This document shows, piece by piece, positions 45,559 through 54,619 of a stretch of DNA of 64,000 nt. The DNA lies in NCBI GenBank assembly GCA_045226255.1, contig JBGVCG010000016.1, positions 248,001 to 312,000 of the forward strand, given 5' to 3'. The position numbers and the translations under genes are program-made. Within the stretch, counting starts at the first letter, position 1. Each line of letters begins with the position of its first letter. This DNA is from UBA1181 sp045226255. Lineage in GTDB: Bacteria > Bacteroidota > Bacteroidia > Bacteroidales > Paludibacteraceae. The notes below the pieces were generated by a model that saw nothing but the letters and a program-made list of their open reading frames with translations, ran no database searches and had not been told where the DNA came from.

Positions 45559-45752
45559 TACTCCTTATCCTCTTTCTGAGAGTTGACCTGTTCCGATTTA
45601 GTCGTGTTGTCCAGTTCCTCTTTACCGTTGACACCATCCTTGAAGGAACGCACACCTTTTCCGAGTCCGCGCATCAATTCAGGGATTTTCTTGCCTCCGA
45701 AAAGCAAAAGAACGACCAAGACGATCAATATAATTTCCCAAGTTCCGAGCAT
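45558..45752 (-). CDS. tatA: Twin-arginine translocase subunit TatA/E
   Basis: 64 aa. One N-terminal membrane helix (WEIILIVLVVLLLFGGKKIPEL) is described here in two parts: WEIILIVLVVLLLF, then the hinge FGGKKIPEL. An amphipathic helix and an acidic tail follow. It forms the export pore with TatC. Own promoter upstream. Confidence 0.93.
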   Translation of the reverse strand: MLGTWEIILIVLVVLLLFGGKKIPELMRGLGKGVRSFKDGVNGKEELDNTTKSEQVNSQKEDKE

Positions 45753-45848
45753 ATTCTTTTCAGCAGGTTCTAAGGTTTCATTATTTCAAACAACCGCAAG
45801 AACCCATTAAGTCGGTTGATGAATAATCATCCGTTCGGAATGATTCGT

Positions 45849-45880
45849 CAAAGTTATGAAATGCATTCGCCAAACGCAAA
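45849..45880 (-). promoter_or_regulatory. Promoter of tatA-tatC
   Basis: Minus-strand TTTG (45880-45877) and TAACTTTG (45856-45849) are 20 bp apart, the expected -33/-7 spacing. Confidence 0.6.
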
Positions 45881-45922
45881 CATTCCGGATCAGAGATTGA
45901 AGGAATTCACGTCCCTTGCCGT

Positions 45923-47332
45923 TTATCCCTGTTGTTTAAGATCTTCGATGAACCGATCGATACGTTGCATCTCCTTCGGAATATCAATGCGTTGTGGACA
46001 ATGCGAGAGGCAATGGTTGCAACCGATACAATGGTCTGCCTGTCTGACACGAGGGACAGCACGGTCATAACCGATCAGCTTACGTCTGCGGGCCTTGCGA
46101 AATTCGCTTTCCATATCCCCCACCTGCTCCATGTCCATCTCTTCCGACAACCAATTGTTGTAGTACGTGAAGATCACCGGTATGTTCAAGCCATACGGGC
46201 AAGGCATGCAGTAGTTGCAGGCGGTGCAAGGGACAGTCTTCATCGTGCTGAGTTTATCGGCCAAGCGCATCAGCATGGCATCCTCCTCCGGCGTGATCGG
46301 ACGCAACGGAGAGTAGGTGGCGCAATTCTCCTGGAGATGTTCCATATAGGTCATGCCGCTGAGCACGGTGAGCACGCCCTTCGGAGTGCCCGCATAGCGG
46401 AAGGCCCATTCAGCAGGGGTAGCATCGATGTCCATCTGTTTCATCTCACGCAGTATGCTGGCGGGTTGTTTCGCCAAACGTCCACCGAGCAATGGCTCCA
46501 TGATGGTAGCGGGGATGCCTCGCTTCTCCAATTCAGCGTAGAGGTAGGAAGCGTCCGTGTTGCGCGGATTCGTCTCGTCCGCATAGTTCCAATCGAGATA
46601 GTTGAGCTCAATCAAGACAAAGTCCCAATGGTACTTGCCCTCATCGTGCCAACGCAACAGCATGTCAAACACATGGATGTCCCCATGGTAAGAGAACCCG
46701 AGATTGCGGATCGTCCCCTTCTTCTTCTGGCCCACCAACCAATCGAGCAAGCCATTGTCCACATAGCGGGCGAAGAAGGCACCCATGCCATCCTTATCGC
46801 CACCGGGCATTCCCGCACCGTGCAGCAAGAGATAGTCCAGGTATTCGGTCTTCAGGTTCTGCAACGAACGGGAGAACATTGCCTTGGACTCCTCCAACGA
46901 CCATGTCTCAGGGGCAAAATTACTAAGCTTAGTAGAGATGAAATAGCTGTTCCTCGGGTGTCTGCTGAGCGCGATGCCCGTGGACTGCTCCGACATGCCT
47001 TGGCAATAGGCCGGAGATGTGTCGAAATAGTTCACACCATGCGCCAAGGCATAATCCACCATATCGTTCACCGCCTGCTGGTCGATGGGTGAATCAGGGT
47101 TTTCACGGGCGGTACCACCCGCCTCGACGGGCAGACGCATCATGCCGAAGCCTAAAAGCGACACCTTATCGCCCGTGTTAGGGTTCGTGCGGAGTGTCAT
47201 TTCGCCTGGTTCTCGTTGTGGTTTTGGGGCAACATTCGTAGCGCCCTCCTCCGATTTCCGACATGCGGTAAGCAACGTGGAGGTCCCCACCACTGCCGCA
47301 AAAGTATGTTCAATAAATTCTCTTCGATTCAT
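45923..47332 (-). CDS. Aldo/keto reductase with Tat signal and C-terminal 4Fe-4S domain
   Basis: 469 aa. The N-terminus NRREFIEHTFAAVVGTSTLL has a twin-arginine motif followed by a lipobox-like LLTAC, suggesting Tat export and possibly lipidation. The reductase barrel (~45-370) has NYFDTSPAYC (Asp, Tyr), ISTKLSNF (Lys) and LDYLLLHGAG (His). The C-terminus carries CTACNYCMPCPYG and CIGCNHCLSHCPQRI cysteine sets for Fe-S clusters. Last gene of the operon with the polyferredoxin, DUF362 protein and TonB receptor; the tat genes follow. Confidence 0.9.
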   Translation of the reverse strand: MNRREFIEHTFAAVVGTSTLLTACRKSEEGATNVAPKPQREPGEMTLRTNPNTGDKVSLLGFGMMRLPVEAGGTARENPDSPIDQQAVNDMVDYALAHGVNYFDTSPAYCQGMSEQSTGIALSRHPRNSYFISTKLSNFAPETWSLEESKAMFSRSLQNLKTEYLDYLLLHGAGMPGGDKDGMGAFFARYVDNGLLDWLVGQKKKGTIRNLGFSYHGDIHVFDMLLRWHDEGKYHWDFVLIELNYLDWNYADETNPRNTDASYLYAELEKRGIPATIMEPLLGGRLAKQPASILREMKQMDIDATPAEWAFRYAGTPKGVLTVLSGMTYMEHLQENCATYSPLRPITPEEDAMLMRLADKLSTMKTVPCTACNYCMPCPYGLNIPVIFTYYNNWLSEEMDMEQVGDMESEFRKARRRKLIGYDRAVPRVRQADHCIGCNHCLSHCPQRIDIPKEMQRIDRFIEDLKQQG

Positions 47333-47359
47333 AATCTATACAATTTCAATGGTTGGGGA

Positions 47360-48838
47360 TTAACTGATATGATGCGACAGATTGCCTTCCACATAGATCG
47401 CGCTGAATGGGCGGGACGGGCAAAGGTTCTCACACTTGCCACATCCGATGCATCGTTCCGCATCGACGGCTGGCACCTGCACATGACGACCATCCGCAGT
47501 GGTGTAGTCCACCATCTGGATCGCACCGGCCGGGCAATGACGGGCACATGCGCCGCAAGGATCGTTGTTGGAGACGGGTATGCAATTCTTCTCGATCCAT
47601 ACCGCATGACCGACGTGGATAGCGGTCTTATCCTCACGAGTAATAGGCTTTATGGCTCCCGTCGGACAGACATTGGAGCATCGTGTACACTCAGGACGGC
47701 AATAGCCACGTTCGAACGACATCTCTGGCTGCATCAGCCGCAGAGGGTCCGAGGATGGACGCAACACATCGTTGGGACAGGCACTGACGCACAATTGGCA
47801 GGCCGTACAATGTTTCTGCATATTGCGAGCGGAAATGGAACCTGGAGGAGTGATGGGGGTAACACGACGAGGTGCTTGCTTGTCCTCTATCACCGCCAAA
47901 CCGCCATCCACCTTGATCTTAGCCTCCGCCATCGCCGCAGTGCCGATCGCCACCGCCGCCCCTGTCAGGAACGCGCGGCGTGAGTTGTCAGTCTGTGATT
48001 CGCCCTGTTTTGTCTGTTTGGGGGCAAACGGAGCCCTACGATAGTGCAAAGCATCGAACTTACAGGTCGTCGTACAGTTGCCGCAAGTGACACAGCGGGA
48101 GTAGTCCACCGTGCCCGCCTTGAAATCGATGGCGGACGCCTTGCAGTTCTTTTCGCATAGAGAACAGTTCCTGCACTTATCATTATCGAACTGTATGCGG
48201 AAGAGGGAGAAACGTGCAAAGAAACTAAGAATGGTGCCCACCGGACAAATAGTGTTGCAGTAGGTCCTACCATTTCGCCAAGCAAGGAAACCCAGCACCA
48301 GGAGCGAAAGCAGCGCCACAACGAAGGTCGTCACACTGCGCATCCAGATTTGCACCTCGGTGAACATATAGCTGTCGGTCTCCCTAGCGGCCAACACATT
48401 GCCCAACATATCGTAGAGCGGGCGGAAGAGCGAGTTGATGATCCTACCGTAAGAGGAATAAGGCGCAAGCAGTGTCGTGATAGGGGCAAACCCGACGATC
48501 AGGCACACCACGAACAGGGCGAACACTGGATAACGCAACCATTTCTTTTCCGGAGAGTGGGAATAGCGGTTTTTCTTCTGTTTTTTCCCTAACCATGCGA
48601 ATAGGTCTTGCATGACACCAAGCGGACAGATCACACTGCAATAGATCCTTCCGAAAACAAGGGTGAGAAGAACAAGTCCAATCACGACAAACACATTCAA
48701 GGCCAACAGGGCTGGAAGGAACTGAACCTTCGCCACCCATCCGAACCAGAGGTTGAAATTCCACCCCACACCGAGGAATAGAAGCGTCACCGCCAAGAAA
48801 AAGAAGAGAGCGGCGACAATACGAATCTTACGTAACAT
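47360..48838 (-). CDS. Membrane polyferredoxin (NapH-like) fused to a Tat-like exported ferredoxin
   Basis: 492 aa. The N-terminal part has four to five membrane segments with GRIYCSVICPLGVMQD and GRTYCNTICPVG, as in NapH/CcoG-type proteins, then two 4Fe-4S sets (CRNCSLCEKNC, CVTCGNCTTTC). At about residue 288 an internal SRRAFLTGAAVAIGTAAMA looks like a twin-arginine signal, followed by a second group of 4Fe-4S motifs (CTACQLCVSAC, CTRCSNVC, CGACARHC, CIGCGKCENLC) as in NapG/NrfC-like proteins. Probably moves electrons from the membrane to the envelope reductase encoded downstream. Confidence 0.85.
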   Translation of the reverse strand: MLRKIRIVAALFFFLAVTLLFLGVGWNFNLWFGWVAKVQFLPALLALNVFVVIGLVLLTLVFGRIYCSVICPLGVMQDLFAWLGKKQKKNRYSHSPEKKWLRYPVFALFVVCLIVGFAPITTLLAPYSSYGRIINSLFRPLYDMLGNVLAARETDSYMFTEVQIWMRSVTTFVVALLSLLVLGFLAWRNGRTYCNTICPVGTILSFFARFSLFRIQFDNDKCRNCSLCEKNCKASAIDFKAGTVDYSRCVTCGNCTTTCKFDALHYRRAPFAPKQTKQGESQTDNSRRAFLTGAAVAIGTAAMAEAKIKVDGGLAVIEDKQAPRRVTPITPPGSISARNMQKHCTACQLCVSACPNDVLRPSSDPLRLMQPEMSFERGYCRPECTRCSNVCPTGAIKPITREDKTAIHVGHAVWIEKNCIPVSNNDPCGACARHCPAGAIQMVDYTTADGRHVQVPAVDAERCIGCGKCENLCPSRPFSAIYVEGNLSHHIS

Positions 48839-48843
48839 TTTAC

Positions 48844-50244
48844 TTATTTTTTAGGCATGTTCTTTAATATCTCCACACACTCGCTGGCTGTTTGAGCCTC
48901 GTTCAGCTTAGAGTCGATCGGGCATTGACCGGACTGGTCACGATTGAGAATCATCGGCACGACCTCATCCGCCACGATTTTGACACCGTTCTGCTCCAAC
49001 AGTTCCTTGCCCTCTTCGCAGATAATGTTCGTGCGAACCTCTTTCACACCGCCGACCACCATCAGGGCCGCAGCCGCTTTGCCGATGATCTTGTCGGCGC
49101 ACACAGCACCCTTCAATCGGTTAGGCTCGTTTTGAATCAGTTCGAGAAGGTCTTGCACCCCACGCTGGCCGTGCTGGGTGGTGACGCCATGGTTGCGCAC
49201 CAACAGACTGAGTTTGTTGTCATTCAATGTCTTAAGCATCTCATCGGCATCTATGCTGACAAGTTTGTACTTACGTGAACCGAGTCCGATTTTCTCCGCA
49301 TGTTCGATGGTATGGATACCATGGCGGGAGTTGATGCGCTCAATAAGGGCGGAGGCGTCATCTTTTTCCTGCGAAGGATAATTGAACACCAAATCCACGC
49401 AAGCCTGGTCGAGCGCCACAGGGTCGAGGGAAGCGAGTATACCAATATTGTCCATTTCAGGGTCGGCAGGATGTGCGTCACAATCACAATCGACCGAAAG
49501 GTTATTCATCACATTGATATAGATGATCCGTTCTCCCTTGCCGAAGTAATTATGCACCGCCTGAGCCGCCGCAGCCATAGACTCCAGGAAACCATCCTGA
49601 TTCTCCACGTGCGACCATAGCTCATCCACATTCTCCGTATAACCAGCCGTATGGATATAGGCTTTGCCCGCAGAAGAAGCGACACCGATCGATTGGTTCT
49701 TCAACACGCCACCGAAACCACCCATCACATGGCCTTTGAAATGGGCGAGATTGACCATGAAATCATAGTTCTTCAGGTGCGTGCCGACACGGTCATAATG
49801 AATCCATGTGGAATCCACGACTGGAATGGTGAAGTCACCCTCCTCGTCCATGAGGTCCACTTTGGCGATATCCAGAAAGCCGTGCTCACGTATCGTCTGC
49901 CAATGTTTCTCAGGGTTGGCACGGCTACCCCCATAGGCGGTATTGCACTCAACCAACGTGCCGTTCACTCTATTCACCAATTGTTGGATAAGCTTAGGCT
50001 GCAGGAAATTATGGCCGCCAGACTCCCCTGTGGAGATCTTCACAGCTACCCTACCGGTCGCAGGTCTACCCAAAGCCTCATAGATGCGCACCAACGCCGC
50101 TGGCGATATCTCCTGCGTCATATAGACGGTTGACGTATCCTCCGGCAGCACGTTGTTATTCGCGGCAGTAGACTCCTCCTGCTGTTTGCTCTTACATCCA
50201 CACAAAACCACCAAACCGAAGAAGATGATAAATAAACGTTTCAT
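48844..50244 (-). CDS. DUF362 family lipoprotein
   Basis: 466 aa. Lipoprotein signal with VVLCGC. The body resembles DUF362 proteins, which often accompany ferredoxins: STGESGGHNFLQP, NLAHFKGHVMGGFGGVLKN and SLDPVALDQACVDLV. No catalytic role is established. It lies 5 bp before the polyferredoxin and 12 bp after the TonB receptor. Confidence 0.85.
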   Translation of the reverse strand: MKRLFIIFFGLVVLCGCKSKQQEESTAANNNVLPEDTSTVYMTQEISPAALVRIYEALGRPATGRVAVKISTGESGGHNFLQPKLIQQLVNRVNGTLVECNTAYGGSRANPEKHWQTIREHGFLDIAKVDLMDEEGDFTIPVVDSTWIHYDRVGTHLKNYDFMVNLAHFKGHVMGGFGGVLKNQSIGVASSAGKAYIHTAGYTENVDELWSHVENQDGFLESMAAAAQAVHNYFGKGERIIYINVMNNLSVDCDCDAHPADPEMDNIGILASLDPVALDQACVDLVFNYPSQEKDDASALIERINSRHGIHTIEHAEKIGLGSRKYKLVSIDADEMLKTLNDNKLSLLVRNHGVTTQHGQRGVQDLLELIQNEPNRLKGAVCADKIIGKAAAALMVVGGVKEVRTNIICEEGKELLEQNGVKIVADEVVPMILNRDQSGQCPIDSKLNEAQTASECVEILKNMPKK

Positions 50245-50256
50245 GTATATTAGATA

Positions 50257-52185
50257 TTAAAATGTCCAATTAAAGCCAGCCATAACCGTCGTTTTAGGCA
50301 TTGGGAAGCCAGCATTGATTTCATACTCCTGCCCAAGGAGATTGTCCGCCTTCACGTTCGCCCACAATTCACGCCAAACACGCACGGAGGCGTTGGCGTT
50401 CCAAAGCACGAAACCCTCCTTGACCGCAGGCGTTTCTTTTGTGGCGAGAGCCGTATAAAGTCCTGAAACACATTGCAATGAAGAGCCAACACGGAAACGG
50501 TCATGATGGTATCCGACCGACAAATTGAACTTATGTTCCGGTGCGGCGAGCGTTGGGTTTTCCATGTGCAGGAAAGAGTAGTTCGTGCCGACGTGCAAGC
50601 CACGCCAGATACGATAGTTCATCTCCGCCTCGATGCCAGCGTTTTTCAGCTCACCCGTATTCACATTGAGCGGTCTGCCGTTGACCATTTGCGTCTCAAT
50701 ATTATCATCAGAATGTAGATAGAAGACATTGAGACCCAAGCGCATACGCCTTTGAATCAAGTACTGACGGTATGAGAGTTCATAATTCCAAAGGCTAACA
50801 GGGTTCAACTCCTTGTTGGCCGGCTTGTACATATAGAGCTCCCGGATGGTAGGGTTTCGGTAGCCACGGCTGACGAGCGCCTTGATCTGTGCGTCACGGG
50901 ACAAGATGAAGGAGAGACCCCCTTGAGGCGCATAGTTGAAGCCTGCTTCGGAGTGGTTCCCCAAACGGATGCCCGCATCGAGGGCAAGCCAAGAGACAAT
51001 CTGCTGGTGGAAATCAACGTATCCAGCCACTTCAGACTGCTTCTTGTCGATGATATCCGTTTCATTACCGTTAGCGATTAGGCTATTCCATGCATGACCG
51101 CCAAAATATTGATAATCAAAACCAAACGCAGTACGATTACCTTTAAAGAACTTCAACACCTGGTAAGCGCTCATACCCGTCATGAGATCCGTGTGGTTAT
51201 AGACTTGCGTCGGGGCTGGAGCGCCATGAGCGTGGCCATCGTTGATCTCATGCTTACCACCATTGTAGTAAAAACGCACAGCACCCGAGGTCGGGAAACG
51301 ACTCTGCGAATATTTATTTTCCAGAGAAACAGCCGCCATGCCACGAAGGATGTCAAACTGGCTCTCTTCGATAGGTGCGGAGACCGTTCCAGGGTTATGT
51401 GTGGAGAAATAGGCTATATTGCCCGATCCGCCGAGGCGCCAATGCTCGCTAAAGTCATACCCGAGACGCAGGAATCCGTTGTGCTCTTGGAACTCCATGT
51501 TAGGTCTGTGGCCATCCGTTCGGCAATAGTTATATCCGGCAGCAGACGAGAACTTGCGTTTGCGGAATTGATTAGAGACACCCGCGTCAAAGGTTTTGTA
51601 GGAACCACCCTGCGCATGAACATTCGTTATGACCGTATCCTTTTCCAGTTGGTACGTGATAATATTCACGACACCACCCATGGCGTTACTTCCATAGTAC
51701 ATGGAAGCGGGACCGCGCACCACCTCCACACGTTCCGCAAGCATCGTTTGGTAGTTGTCGGCCACGGGATGACCGTACAATCCTGCGTATTGAGGCAATC
51801 CATCAATCAGGACCAGCACATCCGTATTAGGAGAACCACCGATACCACGCATTTTGATGCCACCGCTTCCGCCCGTGCTTACGCTGTAACCCAGCACACC
51901 ACGTTGCGTGACAAACATGCCGGGCACATCCTGCGTGAGTGTTGGCAGTATATTCGGCTCACCACGTTCGGTCAATCGGTCTTCATTCACGACGCTCACC
52001 GTCATTGGCAGCAGACGTGAATTAGCCCCACTACGGGTACCGGTCACCACTATCTCGTCGATTACCGAGACCTGATTAATAGAATCTGTTGAAGGTGGAG
52101 AATCATCGTGTGAGTCCGCAAGAACCACACTTGGAACCATAGAAGCAAGCGAAATGATTGCAGCAGAAGAAGCCTTCAAGAACAT
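50257..52185 (-). CDS. TonB-dependent outer-membrane receptor
   Basis: 642 aa. Signal peptide, a TonB-box-like VIDEIVVTGTRSG, a plug domain (VEVVRGPASMYYGSNAMGG) and a long barrel ending in an aromatic (FNWTF). It lacks the extra N-terminal carboxypeptidase-like domain of SusC, so it is more like a cobalamin, siderophore or metal receptor. His-rich stretch GHAHGAPAP (~310) might contact metal. First gene of the envelope redox operon. Confidence 0.93.
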   Translation of the reverse strand: MFLKASSAAIISLASMVPSVVLADSHDDSPPSTDSINQVSVIDEIVVTGTRSGANSRLLPMTVSVVNEDRLTERGEPNILPTLTQDVPGMFVTQRGVLGYSVSTGGSGGIKMRGIGGSPNTDVLVLIDGLPQYAGLYGHPVADNYQTMLAERVEVVRGPASMYYGSNAMGGVVNIITYQLEKDTVITNVHAQGGSYKTFDAGVSNQFRKRKFSSAAGYNYCRTDGHRPNMEFQEHNGFLRLGYDFSEHWRLGGSGNIAYFSTHNPGTVSAPIEESQFDILRGMAAVSLENKYSQSRFPTSGAVRFYYNGGKHEINDGHAHGAPAPTQVYNHTDLMTGMSAYQVLKFFKGNRTAFGFDYQYFGGHAWNSLIANGNETDIIDKKQSEVAGYVDFHQQIVSWLALDAGIRLGNHSEAGFNYAPQGGLSFILSRDAQIKALVSRGYRNPTIRELYMYKPANKELNPVSLWNYELSYRQYLIQRRMRLGLNVFYLHSDDNIETQMVNGRPLNVNTGELKNAGIEAEMNYRIWRGLHVGTNYSFLHMENPTLAAPEHKFNLSVGYHHDRFRVGSSLQCVSGLYTALATKETPAVKEGFVLWNANASVRVWRELWANVKADNLLGQEYEINAGFPMPKTTVMAGFNWTF

Positions 52186-52233
52186 TATACTTAATTATGA
52201 ATTATAATTTGTTTTTATTGTGTGTGTGACATA

Positions 52234-52266
52234 CAAAGGTAAACGATTTTTTGTGACATATACAAA
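52234..52266 (-). promoter_or_regulatory. Promoter of the TonB receptor operon
   Basis: Minus-strand TTTG (52266-52263) and TACCTTTG (52241-52234) with 21 bp between them fit the Bacteroidetes promoter. Confidence 0.6.
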
Positions 52267-52379
52267 TTAAACAGGGAAAATCATGTGAGGAAGATATGGC
52301 AGAGGAATGGGGCGTGTCGTTGGTAGAATATTGTTCGGAAATTCGGGGGAAAGAATACTAGCTTGTGTCACCAGTCAAA

Positions 52380-52508
52380 TCAATGCCTGATCTTAAAATA
52401 GTCAAGCATGGCCACGTAATTGTCCTGAGCGGTGAGGCAAGTATCTGGGGCAGTTCGCTCACTAATACCGAACTTCTCGGCGAATTGTATGACTGAGATA
52501 TATTCCAT
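52380..52508 (-). pseudogene. Short helix-turn-helix gene remnant
   Basis: A 42-codon frame starts MEYISVIQFAEKFGISERTA, a typical helix-turn-helix beginning of small Bacteroidetes DNA-binding domains, then continues with TAQDNYVAMLDYFKIRH, which looks like the end of a protein. I infer an internal deletion joining the two ends of a small gene. Confidence 0.45.
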
Positions 52509-52597
52509 GCTATCGGCAAATTACCTAAAAAAAATCCGCCACAAATATATAAAAATTGCTTGTATCGGCAAAACGAGGCGTTTCATATGACACTAGT

Positions 52598-52654
52598 CAT
52601 TTTGAATTATGAAACGTCAGTTCGACGTAGTCAATTTTGAATTATGAATTTTGG
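52598..52654. repeat. Two direct copies of TTTTGAATTATGAA
   Basis: Copies near 52601 and 52631 separated by a short non-repeated stretch; related to the repeat in the thiamine operon. The surrounding gap (52186-52699) otherwise holds the receptor promoter and the HTH remnant. Confidence 0.55.
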
Positions 52655-52699
52655 AATCGCCAGTCGGCACAGGAACATGCGACCACAAGCATAGGCGAT

Positions 52700-53440
52700 C
52701 TATCCAGTCTTCCTCGACCCGTTACAATCGGGGTATCCCGAGCAACTCCAGAACTCCTTTCCTGCATTCACACCCTTCTTCGCCATACGCTTGATCATCG
52801 GTTTGCCACACTTAGGGCATACCGGCGCATCGGACTGCATGCTCTGTTCCGTGCGGTAGGCGAGCCTTTCGGCAGTCAGGCTTTCGGTGAAACCGCCTTC
52901 GGTGCGGAAGGTGGTGAGGAGATTCTCGATTTGTTTGCGAAGCATCATGATCAGACGGTTACAAAGGACTAAGAGACAATTTGCCGCAATGATGGAATCT
53001 CCTGAATTAAGCCATTCATCAAACTTGTGCTTTTGTTTCAGGATATGAATCGAACTGAGATGTTGTACATCATCCTTATAATCTGGGCGATCAAGTTGAA
53101 TGGCTGTAACCCTTTTGTGATTATCAGAATGTGTTGACCATGGGATTTGCTCCTGATACATTAACCAATTCACATAATCATTTGCTAACTCAGCCAAACT
53201 TGCTCTTGCCACATCGGTAAGCTTCATCTCTGTTTCTCTGGAAGTGGAATGACGGGAACCGCCCTCTGCAATATTAGCTGGTACTGAACGTGCCGCTTGC
53301 GTCATTTGGTCATATTGACGACCACACGGGTCATTACTACGGTTCAAGTAACGCTTGCAGAAATCTTGTGTCGCTAACTGAATGACATTTCCTAAGATCC
53401 AGGTATCCAACCAATAAAAAGCAAAACGATAAATTTTCAT
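52700..53440 (-). CDS. Four-helix-bundle suffix protein with C-terminal topoisomerase-type zinc finger
   Basis: 246 aa. Residues ~20-115 match the four-helix-bundle family linked to 23S rRNA intervening sequences (QMTQAARSVPANIAEG, ETEMKLTDVARASLAEL). A middle region (~115-200) is of the suffix type. The end (CPKCGKPMIKRMAKKG ... FWSCSGYPDC) is a C4 zinc finger as in topoisomerase I tails, suggesting nucleic acid binding. Function unknown. It is a full-length relative of the remnant at 4848-4970. Confidence 0.8.
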   Translation of the reverse strand: MKIYRFAFYWLDTWILGNVIQLATQDFCKRYLNRSNDPCGRQYDQMTQAARSVPANIAEGGSRHSTSRETEMKLTDVARASLAELANDYVNWLMYQEQIPWSTHSDNHKRVTAIQLDRPDYKDDVQHLSSIHILKQKHKFDEWLNSGDSIIAANCLLVLCNRLIMMLRKQIENLLTTFRTEGGFTESLTAERLAYRTEQSMQSDAPVCPKCGKPMIKRMAKKGVNAGKEFWSCSGYPDCNGSRKTG

Positions 53441-53468
53441 TTCAGACAGATTTTTAAGTAATTAATTG

Positions 53469-53476
53469 CAAAGATA
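53469..53476 (-). promoter_or_regulatory. -7 promoter box of the four-helix-bundle gene
   Basis: Minus-strand TATCTTTG, matching TAnnTTTG, 28 bp before the ATG. A minus-strand TTG about 18 bp upstream lies within the adjacent inverted repeat. Confidence 0.55.
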
Positions 53477-53480
53477 ATGT

Positions 53481-53518
53481 TTTTTTCGACATGTCAATAA
53501 CTTGACATGTCGAAAAAA
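53481..53518. terminator. Perfect 17-bp inverted repeat: terminator and possible operator
   Basis: TTTTTTCGACATGTCAA and its exact complement are separated by TAAC. It follows the 53566-54576 gene and ends in T on both strands, so it can terminate in both directions. Each arm also contains the 8-bp palindrome GACATGTC, and it touches the promoter of the next gene. Confidence 0.8.
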
Positions 53519-53565
53519 TAGCTCTAAAAACGACTCAAGTCTTTCTCCCAACCAACTCCCCCCAT

Positions 53566-54576
53566 CTATCTCCAAAAAACATGCAACTCCCCAGCCAACG
53601 GCAGGAAGACGTAGACCTTGTCTTCCGTGAGAAGAGGAGGCTGGGTTGAATCCACGCCTTCACGTGTGTCCAAGTTTATTATCTCATCCAGCTTTAGAGT
53701 GTCCAAATCAATCGCACCTATCGAACAGGTACTTTTCCGCCGATTGTCAGTAAAGTATAATTTGTTTCCATACGAAGCAGCTGTGCTTGGGGATATGCGA
53801 GTATAAGCGTCAAAACCGTCACTTTTTATTTCATGTTCTGTCAATGCACCATCCACAGGATCTATTTTCTCGATAAAAAGCGTATCCTTTGGATAACGTA
53901 TCGAATAGAGCATATTGTCATGACCGAGATTGAAACAAGGATAAAACTGTGTGTCCTTTATTTCCCACAACTTGTTACCAGTCAGAATGTTGTATCCTTC
54001 CACAGAATATAAAGAGTCAAAACTATCCTTAATACGCCGTTTTTTAACGACAACCAAGATGTCACCTGCCACTGTTACTCCTCTAAAGTTAATTGTCACG
54101 TCAGGTTCTTCTATCTGATATTTCCAGAGGAACTGAAAGTCCTTTGTATAGAACAACAAACTACGATTGCCGATTTCAGGGAAAATGTATATAGAGAGTT
54201 GCCTAATATATTGATGACGTAGAATTCTTTGTTCTGACTTTATTTCACACAAGGTCTCTTTACCATTCTCTATGATCGAATACCTCTGCAAATGAGCATC
54301 TTTGTCATATTCTGTGGAATAATACAGATTTTCGCTAAAGTATTGGAAATCTCCGTATCGGGGGCTGTCCTCGTTCCATTTGCCGTCTTTGTAAGTAAAC
54401 TGTTTTTTGAAATGCTCTCTCTTTGTTAAGACATCGTTTTCACAAAAGACATCATCGTCAGGAGCAGCGTTCAAAGACAAATTTCCTATCTGGATCTTAT
54501 TAGCGGTCGCAACAACTTCCTCGCCTTTAAGCAGGAAAAAGTATTTTACTCCTTCTATCTTCTTTAAGTATTTCAT
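53566..54576 (-). CDS. Propeller-like protein, unknown (copy 2 of tandem pair)
   Basis: 336 aa, no signal peptide. Repeated strand patterns such as LLFYTKDFQFLWKYQI, GYNILTGNKLWEI and KLYFTDNRRKSTCSI suggest a PQQ/Kelch-like beta-propeller. Its start (MKYLKKIEGVKYFFLLKGEE) and much of its length match the gene upstream of it. AT-rich compared with the housekeeping genes. I recognise no function. Confidence 0.7.
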   Translation of the reverse strand: MKYLKKIEGVKYFFLLKGEEVVATANKIQIGNLSLNAAPDDDVFCENDVLTKREHFKKQFTYKDGKWNEDSPRYGDFQYFSENLYYSTEYDKDAHLQRYSIIENGKETLCEIKSEQRILRHQYIRQLSIYIFPEIGNRSLLFYTKDFQFLWKYQIEEPDVTINFRGVTVAGDILVVVKKRRIKDSFDSLYSVEGYNILTGNKLWEIKDTQFYPCFNLGHDNMLYSIRYPKDTLFIEKIDPVDGALTEHEIKSDGFDAYTRISPSTAASYGNKLYFTDNRRKSTCSIGAIDLDTLKLDEIINLDTREGVDSTQPPLLTEDKVYVFLPLAGELHVFWR

Positions 54577-54619
54577 CGTCTATTTCCTTTTAGTTCATCT
54601 TACCATTTGCGGATTATAA

